Part shown: positions 36,437 to 45,605 of the stretch, piece by piece
Position numbering within the stretch: position 1 is the stretch's first letter
Layout of the letters: every line of letters begins with the position of its first letter
Assembly: GCA_021731245.1 (NCBI GenBank)
Contig: JAKFXT010000019.1
Span: forward strand, 1 to 55,153
Origin: Patescibacteria group bacterium
Lineage (GTDB): Bacteria; Patescibacteriota; Minisyncoccia; Phycocordibacterales; JAKFXT01
Direction: 5' to 3'
DNA: 55,153 bases
Program-made: the position numbers and the translations under genes
The notes under the pieces: generated by a model
Seen by the model: the letters and a program-made list of their open reading frames with translations, nothing else
What the model was told of the DNA's origin: nothing
Databases searched by the model: none

Positions 36437-38269
36437 ATGAATAATAATTGGGGTAGTTGGAAAAAAAGAAAAAAGGCGGGGATGAGCCTAATGGAAATTA
36501 TTATTGGCGTTGCTGTTTTTCTTATTATCGCACTTTCTGTTTATCAAAGTTACGCTGGATTATTAAATTTAGTTAGAGTTTCTCGTGTAAAAATTACTGC
36601 AGCAAATTTAGCTAATGAGCAATTTGAAATAACTCGTAATTTACCATACACAGACGTTGGTGTGGTGGGGGGAGTTCCAAATGGAAAAATTCCCTCAACT
36701 CAAAATTTAACACGCGATGGAATTCCTTTTGTGGTTGAAGCTTTTGTTCGTAATACCGATGACCCTTTTGATGGAACGATAGGAGGCTCTCCAAATGACT
36801 TGTCTCCATCGGACTATAAACTTATTGAAATTAAAATTGATTGTCCGACTTGTAAAAATTTTACACCGCTAACTTTTGTGGGACGTGTTGCACCTAAAAA
36901 TTTGGAAGCGGCGTCCACTAACGGATCTTTATTTGTTCGTGTTTTCGATGCTAATGGCTTACCGGTGCCTCAAGCTGACGTACATATAGTCAATAATACA
37001 GTGAGTCCAGCGGTTAATTTAAATGAGGAAACAAATAATCAGGGAGTTTTCCAACTGATTGATGCTATTCCTGCCGTCGATACATATGACATTACTGTTA
37101 GTAAAACAGGATATTCAACCGAAGAGACGTATGCACCAGGGGGCGCGATTGTAGATGTTCCTAGTAAGGCGCATTCAACGGTAGTCCTTCAGAATGTAAC
37201 ACAAACAAGTTTTGCAATTGATAGGGTAAGTACTATTAATGTTGAAACACTGAGATCAAATTGTGCAGTTGTTCCAGATGTTGGATTTTCCATTGTAGGG
37301 GTAAAAACAATTGGAACTTTATCTGGCAATCCTGTCATTAAATACAGCTCCAATCAAACAACTAACGGTTCTGGAATTAGAACTATCTCAGATTTAGAGT
37401 GGGACACTTACAATATTTCTTTAAATGATGCGACATATGACCTTGCGGGCACAATTTCTCCATTGCCTGTCGCCCTTTCTCCTAATAGTAGTCAAAACGT
37501 AACTTTGATTGCTGCTAATAAAAATCCCAACTCCCTTTTGATTACTGTGAAAGACGCAGCGACAGGGCTTCCTGTGACCGATGCATCAGTGCAATTAATC
37601 GACGGGGGCGCATATGATGTCACAAAAGTTACTAACCAAGGTTTTCTTAATCAGACTGATTGGCAAGGAGGTGGAAGCCAAGATGATTTTGTAAACGATA
37701 ATACTAAATATTTCAGCAGTGATGGAAACGTTGAGGACAATAGTCCTTCTGGGGAATTAGGTTTAAAGCAGGTTTTCGGGCTTTATCAAACCCACGGTGA
37801 ATTAATTTCCTCAACTTTTGACACAGGCTCTCTAAGTAATTTTTACCAATTGCTCTGGGTTCCTAATAATCAACCTGTTGAAACAGGAAGTCCTAATGTT
37901 CGCTTCCAAATAGCGACAGCAACTACAAGTGATGCAGGGACAGTCTGGGATTTTAAGGGACCAGATGGAACAGCTTCAACTTACTTCACTACAGGTAATC
38001 AAAATATACATTCCTCACACAATGGAGACAGATATTTACGTTACAAATTAATAATGGATACGGCCGACAATACTTTTACTCCAAGTGTTGGTGATGTTTC
38101 CTTCACCTTTACATCTTCTTGTGTGCCACCTGGACAAGTTCTTTTCGACGGTCTTTCAAATGGCACCTATACGTACGCTGTTACTAAAACGGGGTATCAA
38201 ACTCATACAGCCAATGTTGATGTAAATAATAATTGGCAGAATCAAGATGTTATTTTCCAGCCTGAATAA
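36437..38269 (+). CDS. large prepilin-like protein with carboxypeptidase-regulatory-like domains
   Basis: Class III signal KKAGMSLMEIIIGVAVFLII; SLFVRVFDANGLPVPQADVHIVN and LLITVKDAATGLPVTDASVQLID. Confidence 0.85.
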   Translation: MNNNWGSWKKRKKAGMSLMEIIIGVAVFLIIALSVYQSYAGLLNLVRVSRVKITAANLANEQFEITRNLPYTDVGVVGGVPNGKIPSTQNLTRDGIPFVVEAFVRNTDDPFDGTIGGSPNDLSPSDYKLIEIKIDCPTCKNFTPLTFVGRVAPKNLEAASTNGSLFVRVFDANGLPVPQADVHIVNNTVSPAVNLNEETNNQGVFQLIDAIPAVDTYDITVSKTGYSTEETYAPGGAIVDVPSKAHSTVVLQNVTQTSFAIDRVSTINVETLRSNCAVVPDVGFSIVGVKTIGTLSGNPVIKYSSNQTTNGSGIRTISDLEWDTYNISLNDATYDLAGTISPLPVALSPNSSQNVTLIAANKNPNSLLITVKDAATGLPVTDASVQLIDGGAYDVTKVTNQGFLNQTDWQGGGSQDDFVNDNTKYFSSDGNVEDNSPSGELGLKQVFGLYQTHGELISSTFDTGSLSNFYQLLWVPNNQPVETGSPNVRFQIATATTSDAGTVWDFKGPDGTASTYFTTGNQNIHSSHNGDRYLRYKLIMDTADNTFTPSVGDVSFTFTSSCVPPGQVLFDGLSNGTYTYAVTKTGYQTHTANVDVNNNWQNQDVIFQPE

Positions 38270-38272
38270 AGT

Positions 38273-38902
38273 ATGCAGAAAAATATGAAAAATTTTTATA
38301 AAACCAACAAAGGAGCTACGATTACAGAAATTCTTGTAACCATTGCTGTTTTGGCACTAGTCATAAACGCCGTCGCCTCTTTTAGTGCTGATATTTTTCG
38401 TTTTTCTGGGACAATTTATAATTCTGTTCAAGCTCAGCAAGACGCTCGTAATGTTTTGCGTCAAATGGCTTTTGAACTTCGAACTACTTCTCCATCGAGC
38501 ACAGGGGCGTATGCTTTAGCTGAAGTTTCTGCGAATAGAATCCGCTTTTACAGTGATATTGATAATGATGGATTAAAGGAAGAGGTCATCTACTATTTAT
38601 CGGCTAATGGAAAAACTTTATATAAAAATGTAAGAAAGCCAACTGGTGCCCCGCTTCAATATGTAGGAAATTTCAGTACTTCAACTGTAGCAAGCGATAT
38701 TGTAAACGGGGCAACGCCAATATTTACTTATTATGACACTAATTACGATGGTACAACTGGCTCTCTTGCTCAACCAGTTAATATTTTGTCAGTTCGTCTT
38801 TTGAAAATAGAAATTATTATTGAAAGAGATCCAAATCGCGCTCCTGTACCAATAGTTGTTTCGACTCAAGTTTCATTACGTAATTTGAAAGATAACTTAT
38901 GA
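38273..38902 (+). CDS. prepilin-like protein
   Basis: NKGATITEILVTIAVLALVINAV class III signal. Confidence 0.85.
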   Translation: MQKNMKNFYKTNKGATITEILVTIAVLALVINAVASFSADIFRFSGTIYNSVQAQQDARNVLRQMAFELRTTSPSSTGAYALAEVSANRIRFYSDIDNDGLKEEVIYYLSANGKTLYKNVRKPTGAPLQYVGNFSTSTVASDIVNGATPIFTYYDTNYDGTTGSLAQPVNILSVRLLKIEIIIERDPNRAPVPIVVSTQVSLRNLKDNL

Positions 38903-40401
38903 AGAATAATTTCCTTAAAAAACAAAAAGGAGTTGTTTTGGTTCAGGTTTTAGTTTTTGCAACTGTTTCCGTAATTATAATGACAGGGCTTGTTGGTTGG
39001 GCGGGAACGAACGTTAAAGCTTCACGTCTCGCTTTTTTTCGTGAACAGGCCTTTCAAATAGCAGAATCAGGCATTGAATATTATCGTTGGCATTTAGCGC
39101 ATGCTCAAAGTGATTTTCAAGACGGTACAGGTGCAGCTGGTCCTTACGTGCATAATTATTTAGATAAAGATGGAAATATTATAGGAACATTTACATTAGA
39201 GATTACACCTCCTCCTATTGGTTCAACCGTTGTAACAATTCGCTCCACTGGGGTTGTAAACGAATACCCAACCGTTAATAGAAAACTTGAGGTTAGAATG
39301 GCCATTCCTTCTTGGGCGCGCTATGCCGTTGCGGCGAATGCGGATATGCGTTTTGGAAGTGGAACTGAAGTTTTTGGACCACTCCACTCAAACGGAGGAA
39401 TTCGTTTTGATGGTTTGGCTCATAATATTATTTCAAGCAGTAGAACAAGTTACGATGATCCAGATCATAGTGGCGCTGTTGAGTTTGGAGTACACACCCA
39501 CACCGATCCATCGCCTCCGGCAAATCCTGCTCCACCGAATTCCCCAACTAATAATGCATTTAGAGCCAATGAAGCGCCCCCAACAAATCCCGTTCCTACG
39601 AGAAGCGATATTTTCCAAGCGGGGCGTCAATTTCCGGTTCCCGCGATTGATTTTTCTGGAATCACAACGGACTTAGCTTCTATAAGAACACAAGCACAGA
39701 CTGCATCAGGGTTTTATAGAGGAGGGTCCGGTGCTTTAGGTTATAGAGTTTTGCTTATGAATAATGATACTTTTAGCTTGTATAGAGTAAACACTTTGCG
39801 CGCAGCACCGAACAATTGTACTAACACGGCGAACCAAACAACTTGGGGGACATGGAGCATTGCGACAAGTGGTGGAGCCCAAACCCTTTTAGGGAATTAC
39901 CCAATCCCAGTTAATGGACTTATTTTTTTGGAAGATTCTCGCGTTTGGGTTGAAGGACAAATTAATACAGCCCGCGTCACTATTGCTGCCTCCCGTTTTA
40001 GCCCAGATCCTAATGTTCAATCTCAAATAACAGTTAATAATAATTTACTTTATACAAATTATGATGGGACTGACACAATTTCAATGATAGCGGAGAATAA
40101 TTTTAACGTCGGTTTATTTAGCTTAGATAATTTGCGAATTGATGGAGCTATTGTTGCTCAACTTGGACGTGTCGGTCGTTATTATTATGAAAATGATTGT
40201 TCTCCTAGTGACAATAGAAATACACTTACTTTGTATGGAATGATTGCAAGCTCTCTTCGTTATGGATTTGCTTATACAGACGGCTCTGGTTATGCAACTC
40301 GTAATATTACCTATGATGCCAATTTACTTTATTCACCACCGCCATCATTTCCACTGACATCTGACCAATACACCATAATTTCTTGGCAGGAGGTTAAATA
40401 A
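38899..40401 (+). CDS. PilX-like pilus accessory protein
   Basis: QKGVVLVQVLVFATVSVIIMTGLVGWAG N-terminus; fourth gene of the pil operon. Confidence 0.75.
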   Translation: MKNNFLKKQKGVVLVQVLVFATVSVIIMTGLVGWAGTNVKASRLAFFREQAFQIAESGIEYYRWHLAHAQSDFQDGTGAAGPYVHNYLDKDGNIIGTFTLEITPPPIGSTVVTIRSTGVVNEYPTVNRKLEVRMAIPSWARYAVAANADMRFGSGTEVFGPLHSNGGIRFDGLAHNIISSSRTSYDDPDHSGAVEFGVHTHTDPSPPANPAPPNSPTNNAFRANEAPPTNPVPTRSDIFQAGRQFPVPAIDFSGITTDLASIRTQAQTASGFYRGGSGALGYRVLLMNNDTFSLYRVNTLRAAPNNCTNTANQTTWGTWSIATSGGAQTLLGNYPIPVNGLIFLEDSRVWVEGQINTARVTIAASRFSPDPNVQSQITVNNNLLYTNYDGTDTISMIAENNFNVGLFSLDNLRIDGAIVAQLGRVGRYYYENDCSPSDNRNTLTLYGMIASSLRYGFAYTDGSGYATRNITYDANLLYSPPPSFPLTSDQYTIISWQEVK

Positions 40402-40435
40402 TATTAGGTATTGGTTAGTAGATCAAAATAAAAAT

Positions 40436-40458
40436 CCCGCGTGCACGAAGCACGCGGG
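40436..40458 (-). terminator. intrinsic terminator
   Basis: CCCGCGTGC-ACGAA-GCACGCGGG; ATTTTTATTTTG on minus. Confidence 0.8.
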
Positions 40459-40476
40459 GGCATGGTGGAAACTTCT

Positions 40477-40848
40477 TCAACAGTCAGCGTAGGCGACGGG
40501 TCCTGCTTGGCAGGCAATTTGGAAATCCACGAGCTCCAGCTGGTTCTTCTTGTCGCCACCGACGATACCGCCGCAGCAGTTAACGAAGGTGAGATTGAGG
40601 CCGTGGCAGACATGTTCCTGCACGAGCGGCCGTACGGCATCCGATGCGTGGATACGAATGAGTTGCTTGCCGAGCTTGGAGTTGGGGTCTTCCGTCCATT
40701 GCACGGGCCTCCCAATCTCTTTCGCTTCGTGCGCTTTGCGATGAAGGTAGTCCACGGCCTCGGGACAGTCCTCACGCACTGCTGCAAGAAGTGCCACTAT
40801 ACCCATCTTGCCACCTGCAACATGCCTTTTTACCGAAGGAAACGACAT
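40477..40848 (-). CDS. small orphan hypothetical protein, GC-rich
   Basis: SD AGGAGAATATCC-ATG; MSFPSVKRHVAGG...; own terminator. Confidence 0.65.
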   Translation of the reverse strand: MSFPSVKRHVAGGKMGIVALLAAVREDCPEAVDYLHRKAHEAKEIGRPVQWTEDPNSKLGKQLIRIHASDAVRPLVQEHVCHGLNLTFVNCCGGIVGGDKKNQLELVDFQIACQAGPVAYADC

Positions 40849-40888
40849 GGATATTCTCCTGTAAGAACAATTCGCTGGCGATCTTACC

Positions 40889-40924
40889 AGCGTGCCCTCC
40901 GCCATATATTTCGGAGGGCACGCT
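40889..40924. terminator. 13-bp perfect hairpin
   Basis: AGCGTGCCCTCCG-CCATATATTT-CGGAGGGCACGCT; no clear T-run. Confidence 0.5.
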
Positions 40925-40932
40925 AATAGCAT

Positions 40933-41610
40933 CTATTGCACGTATGCGAATATTTCTTTAGTCACTCGTTTCGTATCAGCTTCCATTCCATCTTTTTTAT
41001 TATTTACAGTTAAAAAGCGAACTCCTGCGATTTTAAGTTCATGCTTTATCTGTTCGGCTACACGCTTACTGTTGATAGTCGGCTCTACTACAATCACAGC
41101 CAAATCCACACTATTTAAAATTCCCGTAGCCACTGGGTCAGTGCCCGCTCGTTCATCTATTACTACGGCTTCATTTTCTTCAAGCTGTAATAGTGGTAAA
41201 TATGTTTTCAGCGGAGCCGCTAAAGAATGACTACAATGTTCACCAGAGCGGACGATTTCTGTATGGGGACCTGCAACCATAAGGAGTAAATTTTTTTCAT
41301 GTTCAGTTGTTACTTGGGAGGTAAATTCATCAGGAGGATTTAATTTGAAACCAACTCCTTTCTTCAGGGCGTGTTCTTTTGCTTCAAGAAAACCCGCTGA
41401 GTCAGATAAGCCAACATATCTTTTAATTAGATATGGATCAGACCCAAGAAACTTTGATGTAATATCCGCCCCCAAGTTAAAAGAGAAGTCCATATTATGG
41501 TCGGCGTCTATGGCAAGAACTCTATATCCTTTATTTTGTAAATATCTAACAGTCGCTGTTGCAAGCGTAGATTTGCCGCTACCTCCTTTTCCTAAGAATC
41601 CTATTATCAT
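40933..41610 (-). CDS. CooC/MinD-like P-loop ATPase
   Basis: MIIGFLGKGGSGKSTLATATVRYLQNKGYRVLAIDADHNMDF. Confidence 0.85.
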   Translation of the reverse strand: MIIGFLGKGGSGKSTLATATVRYLQNKGYRVLAIDADHNMDFSFNLGADITSKFLGSDPYLIKRYVGLSDSAGFLEAKEHALKKGVGFKLNPPDEFTSQVTTEHEKNLLLMVAGPHTEIVRSGEHCSHSLAAPLKTYLPLLQLEENEAVVIDERAGTDPVATGILNSVDLAVIVVEPTINSKRVAEQIKHELKIAGVRFLTVNNKKDGMEADTKRVTKEIFAYVQ

Positions 41611-41674
41611 TTTTTATATATAGAATACAGCCCGTTTTGAAAGCATTAATAAAAAAACGGGATGGACTCTAATC

Positions 41675-41697
41675 TAAATGCGACTTTCTCGCATTTA
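41675..41697. promoter_or_regulatory. inverted repeat between the CooC-like and Fur genes
   Basis: TAAATGCGA-CTTTC-TCGCATTTA, 9-bp perfect arms. Confidence 0.4.
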
Positions 41698-41771
41698 TAA
41701 AAATAGCATAATACAAAAATTCTTGCAAACAGACAGTTGTAAATTATTAGAAACTCTCACATAATTAAAAT

Positions 41772-42203
41772 ATGTTTAAAGAGATTAATTTTTCAGAGCT
41801 TTTACGATCGAGAGGGCTTAAGGTGACTAAAGATCGACTTTTTTTGCTTTCTGTCATAAAAAAATCAAAAAAACCAATATCTATACCCACTTTAATTAAG
41901 AGTGCTAAAAAAATAGACAGGGCTACTATTTATCGCAACGTTAAAGTTTTGTTACAAAGAGGAGTATTACAAGAGGTTTCTTTAGGACACGCTCATGCTC
42001 ATGTAGAATTGGTGGAAAATACATACCATCACCATCATGTCATATGCGAAGGTTGCGGCAGTTTAAAGGATATCGAGGTTTCTAATTCTCTTGAATCTTT
42101 AATAAAAAAAGAAGCCAAAAAACATAAAGCTGAAATTAGACACACTTTAGATTTCTACACCAACTGCGTTAAATGTAAAATAAAAAATGAAATTCTTAAT
42201 TAA
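41772..42203 (+). CDS. Fur family transcriptional regulator
   Basis: LLRSRGLKVTKDRLFLLSVI, RATIYRNVKVL, HHHHVICEGCGSLKDIEV, CVKC. Confidence 0.92.
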   Translation: MFKEINFSELLRSRGLKVTKDRLFLLSVIKKSKKPISIPTLIKSAKKIDRATIYRNVKVLLQRGVLQEVSLGHAHAHVELVENTYHHHHVICEGCGSLKDIEVSNSLESLIKKEAKKHKAEIRHTLDFYTNCVKCKIKNEILN

Positions 42204-43269
42204 AGTTGTTTTTCCACTTATTTTTTTATTCCCCCTTTTTTCAAGTGGGGCTGAATTGCATAGGGATATTACAGAAACACTCCGAGCTAAAGCAACTTTA
42301 ATTATAAGTGAAGAAATCGTAGAAATTCCGGGAACTGATACCAAGGGTGTATTGCAAGAAATTGAACTTAAGATTTTAGATGGTGAACGTAAGGGTGAAT
42401 TGATAAAAGCACAAAATGATTTTTTGAAACTTGAAATAGGAGATGTTGTTTTTGTAAACCACATAGAAACAATTGAAGGTATAAATCTTTATTCTGTTCT
42501 TGAGCCAGATAGGCGTCTAGGCTTATTAATTTTATTTATTATTTTTTCATCGATAGTAATTTATTTTGGTGGCAAAGAAGGTTTTCGTTCACTAATAACT
42601 TTGCTTCTAAGTATTTTGTTAATAGCTTATGTATTTTTGCCATCAATATTAAATAACTTAGCCTCACCCTTGCTTTTGAGTATGGTTTTTGGAATTTCGT
42701 TGTTAGCTTTTTCTATGTATGGAACTCACGGTTTTAATAAAAAAACTAGCATTGCATTTTTTGGTGCGACCATTTCAATATTAATAACAGGATTTTTAGC
42801 GGCTGTTTTGGTTCCCGCTTTAAATTTATCTGGCTTTTCAAGTGATGAAGCCGTTATTTTGAATTTTTCAGAACGCGGTGCAATCGACATGGCCGGACTT
42901 CTTTTGGGTGCAATTATTATAGGTGTAATTGGAGTTTTGGATGATGTAACAATAACTCAATCCTCGGCTGTTTTTGAATTAAAAGATGCCAATAATAATT
43001 TGAGTATGAAGGAGCTTTATAAAAGGGGTACTCAAATAGGTAAAGATCACGTTGGAGCTTTAATAAATACTTTAGCTTTGGCCTACATAGGAGTTGCTTT
43101 ACCACTTTTGTTATTATTTTCTCTATCAGAAACATCTGCTTTTATCCTTGTAAATAGAGAGATTTTTGCAACAGAAATTGTCCGTATGTTAATAGGTAGT
43201 ATCGGCCTTACTTTAGCTGTTCCAATAACGACCTTTCTAGCCGCTTTAATTGCTACCAAACGCTCGTGA
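42187..43269 (+). CDS. YibE/F family membrane protein
   Basis: Multi-TM; MAGLLLGAIIIGVIGVLDDVTITQSSAVFELK, GKDHVGALINTLALAYIG. Confidence 0.9.
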   Translation: MKFLIKVVFPLIFLFPLFSSGAELHRDITETLRAKATLIISEEIVEIPGTDTKGVLQEIELKILDGERKGELIKAQNDFLKLEIGDVVFVNHIETIEGINLYSVLEPDRRLGLLILFIIFSSIVIYFGGKEGFRSLITLLLSILLIAYVFLPSILNNLASPLLLSMVFGISLLAFSMYGTHGFNKKTSIAFFGATISILITGFLAAVLVPALNLSGFSSDEAVILNFSERGAIDMAGLLLGAIIIGVIGVLDDVTITQSSAVFELKDANNNLSMKELYKRGTQIGKDHVGALINTLALAYIGVALPLLLLFSLSETSAFILVNREIFATEIVRMLIGSIGLTLAVPITTFLAALIATKRS

Positions 43270-43282
43270 TACAATAATTCCT

Positions 43283-44041
43283 ATGTTTAAAAAGTTAATA
43301 GTTGCTAACTGGAAAATGAATCCAGAGACTCCCTTGCAGGCCAAAACAATTGCTAAAGGTGTGTTAAAAAAAATCCCAAGAGGAGTAGAAGTTGTTCTGT
43401 GTCCACCGAACATTTTCTGGAGTGACGTGGCAAAAGTGAAACGTCCTAGCAATGTGTTTTTAGGAACGCAGAATGTTTTTTTTGAAGACAAAGGAGCTTT
43501 TACTGGAGAGGTTTCGGCTTCTATGGCCAAGGAATCAGGTGCCACCTTTTCAATAATAGGGCATTCGGAGAGACGTGCTTTAGGAGAAAGTGATGAATTT
43601 ATATCAAAGAAAGTTTTAGCTGCAAAAAACGCAGAATTGATACCTATTATTTGCGTTGGAGAGAAAGAACATGACACACAAGGTCTATATTTAGATTTTT
43701 TGAAGAAACAAATAATCAGTGCCACTTCCTTACTTAGTAAGAGCGCAATAAAAGACATTGTAATTGCCTATGAACCTATTTGGGCTATAGGAAAAGACGC
43801 AAAGAACTCTATGAGTTCTTATGATATACATCAGACATCTCTTTTTATAAGAAAAGTTTTTATTGATTTGTATGGCCAATCTGGTAAAGGAGTGAGAGTT
43901 CTTTATGGTGGCTCTGTTGCTCCAGAAAATTGTGAGGAACTTGTAAAAAATGGAGAAGTAGATGGTTTACTTGTGGGACATCAAAGTTTGATTCCAGAGA
44001 ATTTTATAAAAATACTTACAGCCGTTTCTAAAATTAAATAA
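43283..44041 (+). CDS. tpiA: triosephosphate isomerase
   Basis: LIVANWKMNP, IIGHSERR, IVIAYEPIWAIG, VLYGGSVAPEN. Confidence 0.96.
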   Translation: MFKKLIVANWKMNPETPLQAKTIAKGVLKKIPRGVEVVLCPPNIFWSDVAKVKRPSNVFLGTQNVFFEDKGAFTGEVSASMAKESGATFSIIGHSERRALGESDEFISKKVLAAKNAELIPIICVGEKEHDTQGLYLDFLKKQIISATSLLSKSAIKDIVIAYEPIWAIGKDAKNSMSSYDIHQTSLFIRKVFIDLYGQSGKGVRVLYGGSVAPENCEELVKNGEVDGLLVGHQSLIPENFIKILTAVSKIK

Positions 44042-44053
44042 AAACAAAATTGA

Positions 44054-45166
44054 ATGAAAGTCGTCGATCAAATTGAAGACTGTGGAGGAAAAACAATTAT
44101 TCTTAGAGCCGATTTTAATGTTCCAGTTAAAGACGGAGCAGTTGTAGATGATAGAAGGATTACGGCCGAACTAGAAACTATAAATTTCCTTTTAGGAAAG
44201 GGGGCTAAATTAATATTAGTAAGTCATATTGAAAGTGAGGGAGAGGATACCCTTATTCCTGTTTTTAATATTCTTAAAAACAAATATAAAATTTATTTCG
44301 TAGAAGCTAATATTTCTAAAATAAAAGAAGCAAAAGAAAAATTACAAAACGGAGAAATAATTCTTGTAGAAAATATTCGCAATTTTAAAGGTGAAAAAGA
44401 AAATGACGAGAGTTTTTCCAAAGAATTCACAATGCTCGGGGATTTTTATGTGAATGAAGCCTTCCCTGTTTCTCATAGAGAACACGCCTCTGTTGTTGGT
44501 TTTCCAAAATTTTTACCATCGTTTATGGGGTTTCGGTTTAAAAAAGAAATTGAGGAACTCTCTCACGCCTTTAATCCACCCCACCCATTTATTTTCATTT
44601 TAGGGGGAGCAAAATTTGAAACTAAGGAACCCTTAATAGCAAAATTTCTAGAAATTGCGGATTATGTTTTTGTAGGTGGAGCTTTGGGTAATGATTTCTT
44701 TAAAGCTAAGGGTTATGAAATTGGGGGCTCTATTACTTCAAGCTCAGTACCACCAGAAAATATTTTAAATAATGAAAAAATAATAATTCCAATTGACGTT
44801 GTTGTTCGTGCTTCAGATGATAGGCACGTAGTAAGGGGGGCAGAGGAGATTTTACCCCAAGAAATAGTGTCAGATGCAGGTCCTAAAACTCTTGAAATAC
44901 TTCAAAAACACATTATGGAAGCTCGTACAGTATTGTGGAATGGACCTTTAGGTTTCTACGAAAAAGGTTTTGATGGCGGGACAAAAGAAATTGCAACAAC
45001 TATTGCTAAAAGCCGTGCTCGTTCAATTGTGGGAGGAGGGGATACAACGGCGGCGATTGAAAACTTAGGAGTTGCTGAAAGGTTCTCGTTTATTTCTACA
45101 GGAGGTGGCGCAATGCTTGAGTTTTTGGCCAAAGGCACGCTCCCAGGACTTGAGGCCCTTAAGTAA
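44054..45166 (+). CDS. pgk: phosphoglycerate kinase
   Basis: ILRADFNVPVKDG, NEAFPVSHREHASVVGFPKFLPSFMGF, TVLWNGPLGFYE, VGGGDTTAAIE. Confidence 0.96.
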   Translation: MKVVDQIEDCGGKTIILRADFNVPVKDGAVVDDRRITAELETINFLLGKGAKLILVSHIESEGEDTLIPVFNILKNKYKIYFVEANISKIKEAKEKLQNGEIILVENIRNFKGEKENDESFSKEFTMLGDFYVNEAFPVSHREHASVVGFPKFLPSFMGFRFKKEIEELSHAFNPPHPFIFILGGAKFETKEPLIAKFLEIADYVFVGGALGNDFFKAKGYEIGGSITSSSVPPENILNNEKIIIPIDVVVRASDDRHVVRGAEEILPQEIVSDAGPKTLEILQKHIMEARTVLWNGPLGFYEKGFDGGTKEIATTIAKSRARSIVGGGDTTAAIENLGVAERFSFISTGGGAMLEFLAKGTLPGLEALK

Positions 45167-45169
45167 TTT

Positions 45170-45577
45170 CTAGAGTAATTTTTTTATTTTTTCTCCAGCT
45201 TTTGAGATTTCTTCTTTAGTAGGATTGGTTTTTTGCCAGTTAACAAATCCATCATTTTTGTATCTTGGAATTATGTGTACATGGGTGTGAAAAACCACTT
45301 GTCCGGAAGCAGCTTCATTATTCATGTGAACATTTACGCCATCAGCGTTAAGAGCTTCTTTTACTGCTTTAGCAACAAGTCTAGCGGTCTTTGCAACATC
45401 TTTGTAAGACTCTTCGCTTATTTCTAAAATATTTTTTGAATGAACCTTCGGAACAACCAAGGTGTGCCCGGGGTGCAATGGATTTATATCTAAGAAGGCG
45501 TACGTGTCTTCATCTTCGTATACACCTTCGCTAGAAATTTCTTTGGCTACAATTTTGCAAAATAAGCAATCATTCAT
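45170..45577 (-). CDS. HIT family hydrolase
   Basis: CLFCKIVAKEI, NPLHPGHTLVVPK, VFHTHVHIIPRY. Confidence 0.95.
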   Translation of the reverse strand: MNDCLFCKIVAKEISSEGVYEDEDTYAFLDINPLHPGHTLVVPKVHSKNILEISEESYKDVAKTARLVAKAVKEALNADGVNVHMNNEAASGQVVFHTHVHIIPRYKNDGFVNWQKTNPTKEEISKAGEKIKKLL

Positions 45578-45605
45578 AGAGAGTATACTATGTTAAAATT
45601 CACAA

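Noticed and set aside
40404-40926. ORFs 40404-40787(-), 40441-40926(+), 40550-40744(+)
   Set aside because: They overlap the better-supported 40477-40848(-) ORF, which has an SD, a start and a terminator; two of them also run through the terminator hairpin.
41720-41752. TTGCAA-N8-TTGTAA as a defined Fur/PerR box
   Set aside because: Imperfect and unlike the canonical boxes; mentioned only as a weak part of the Fur neighbourhood finding.
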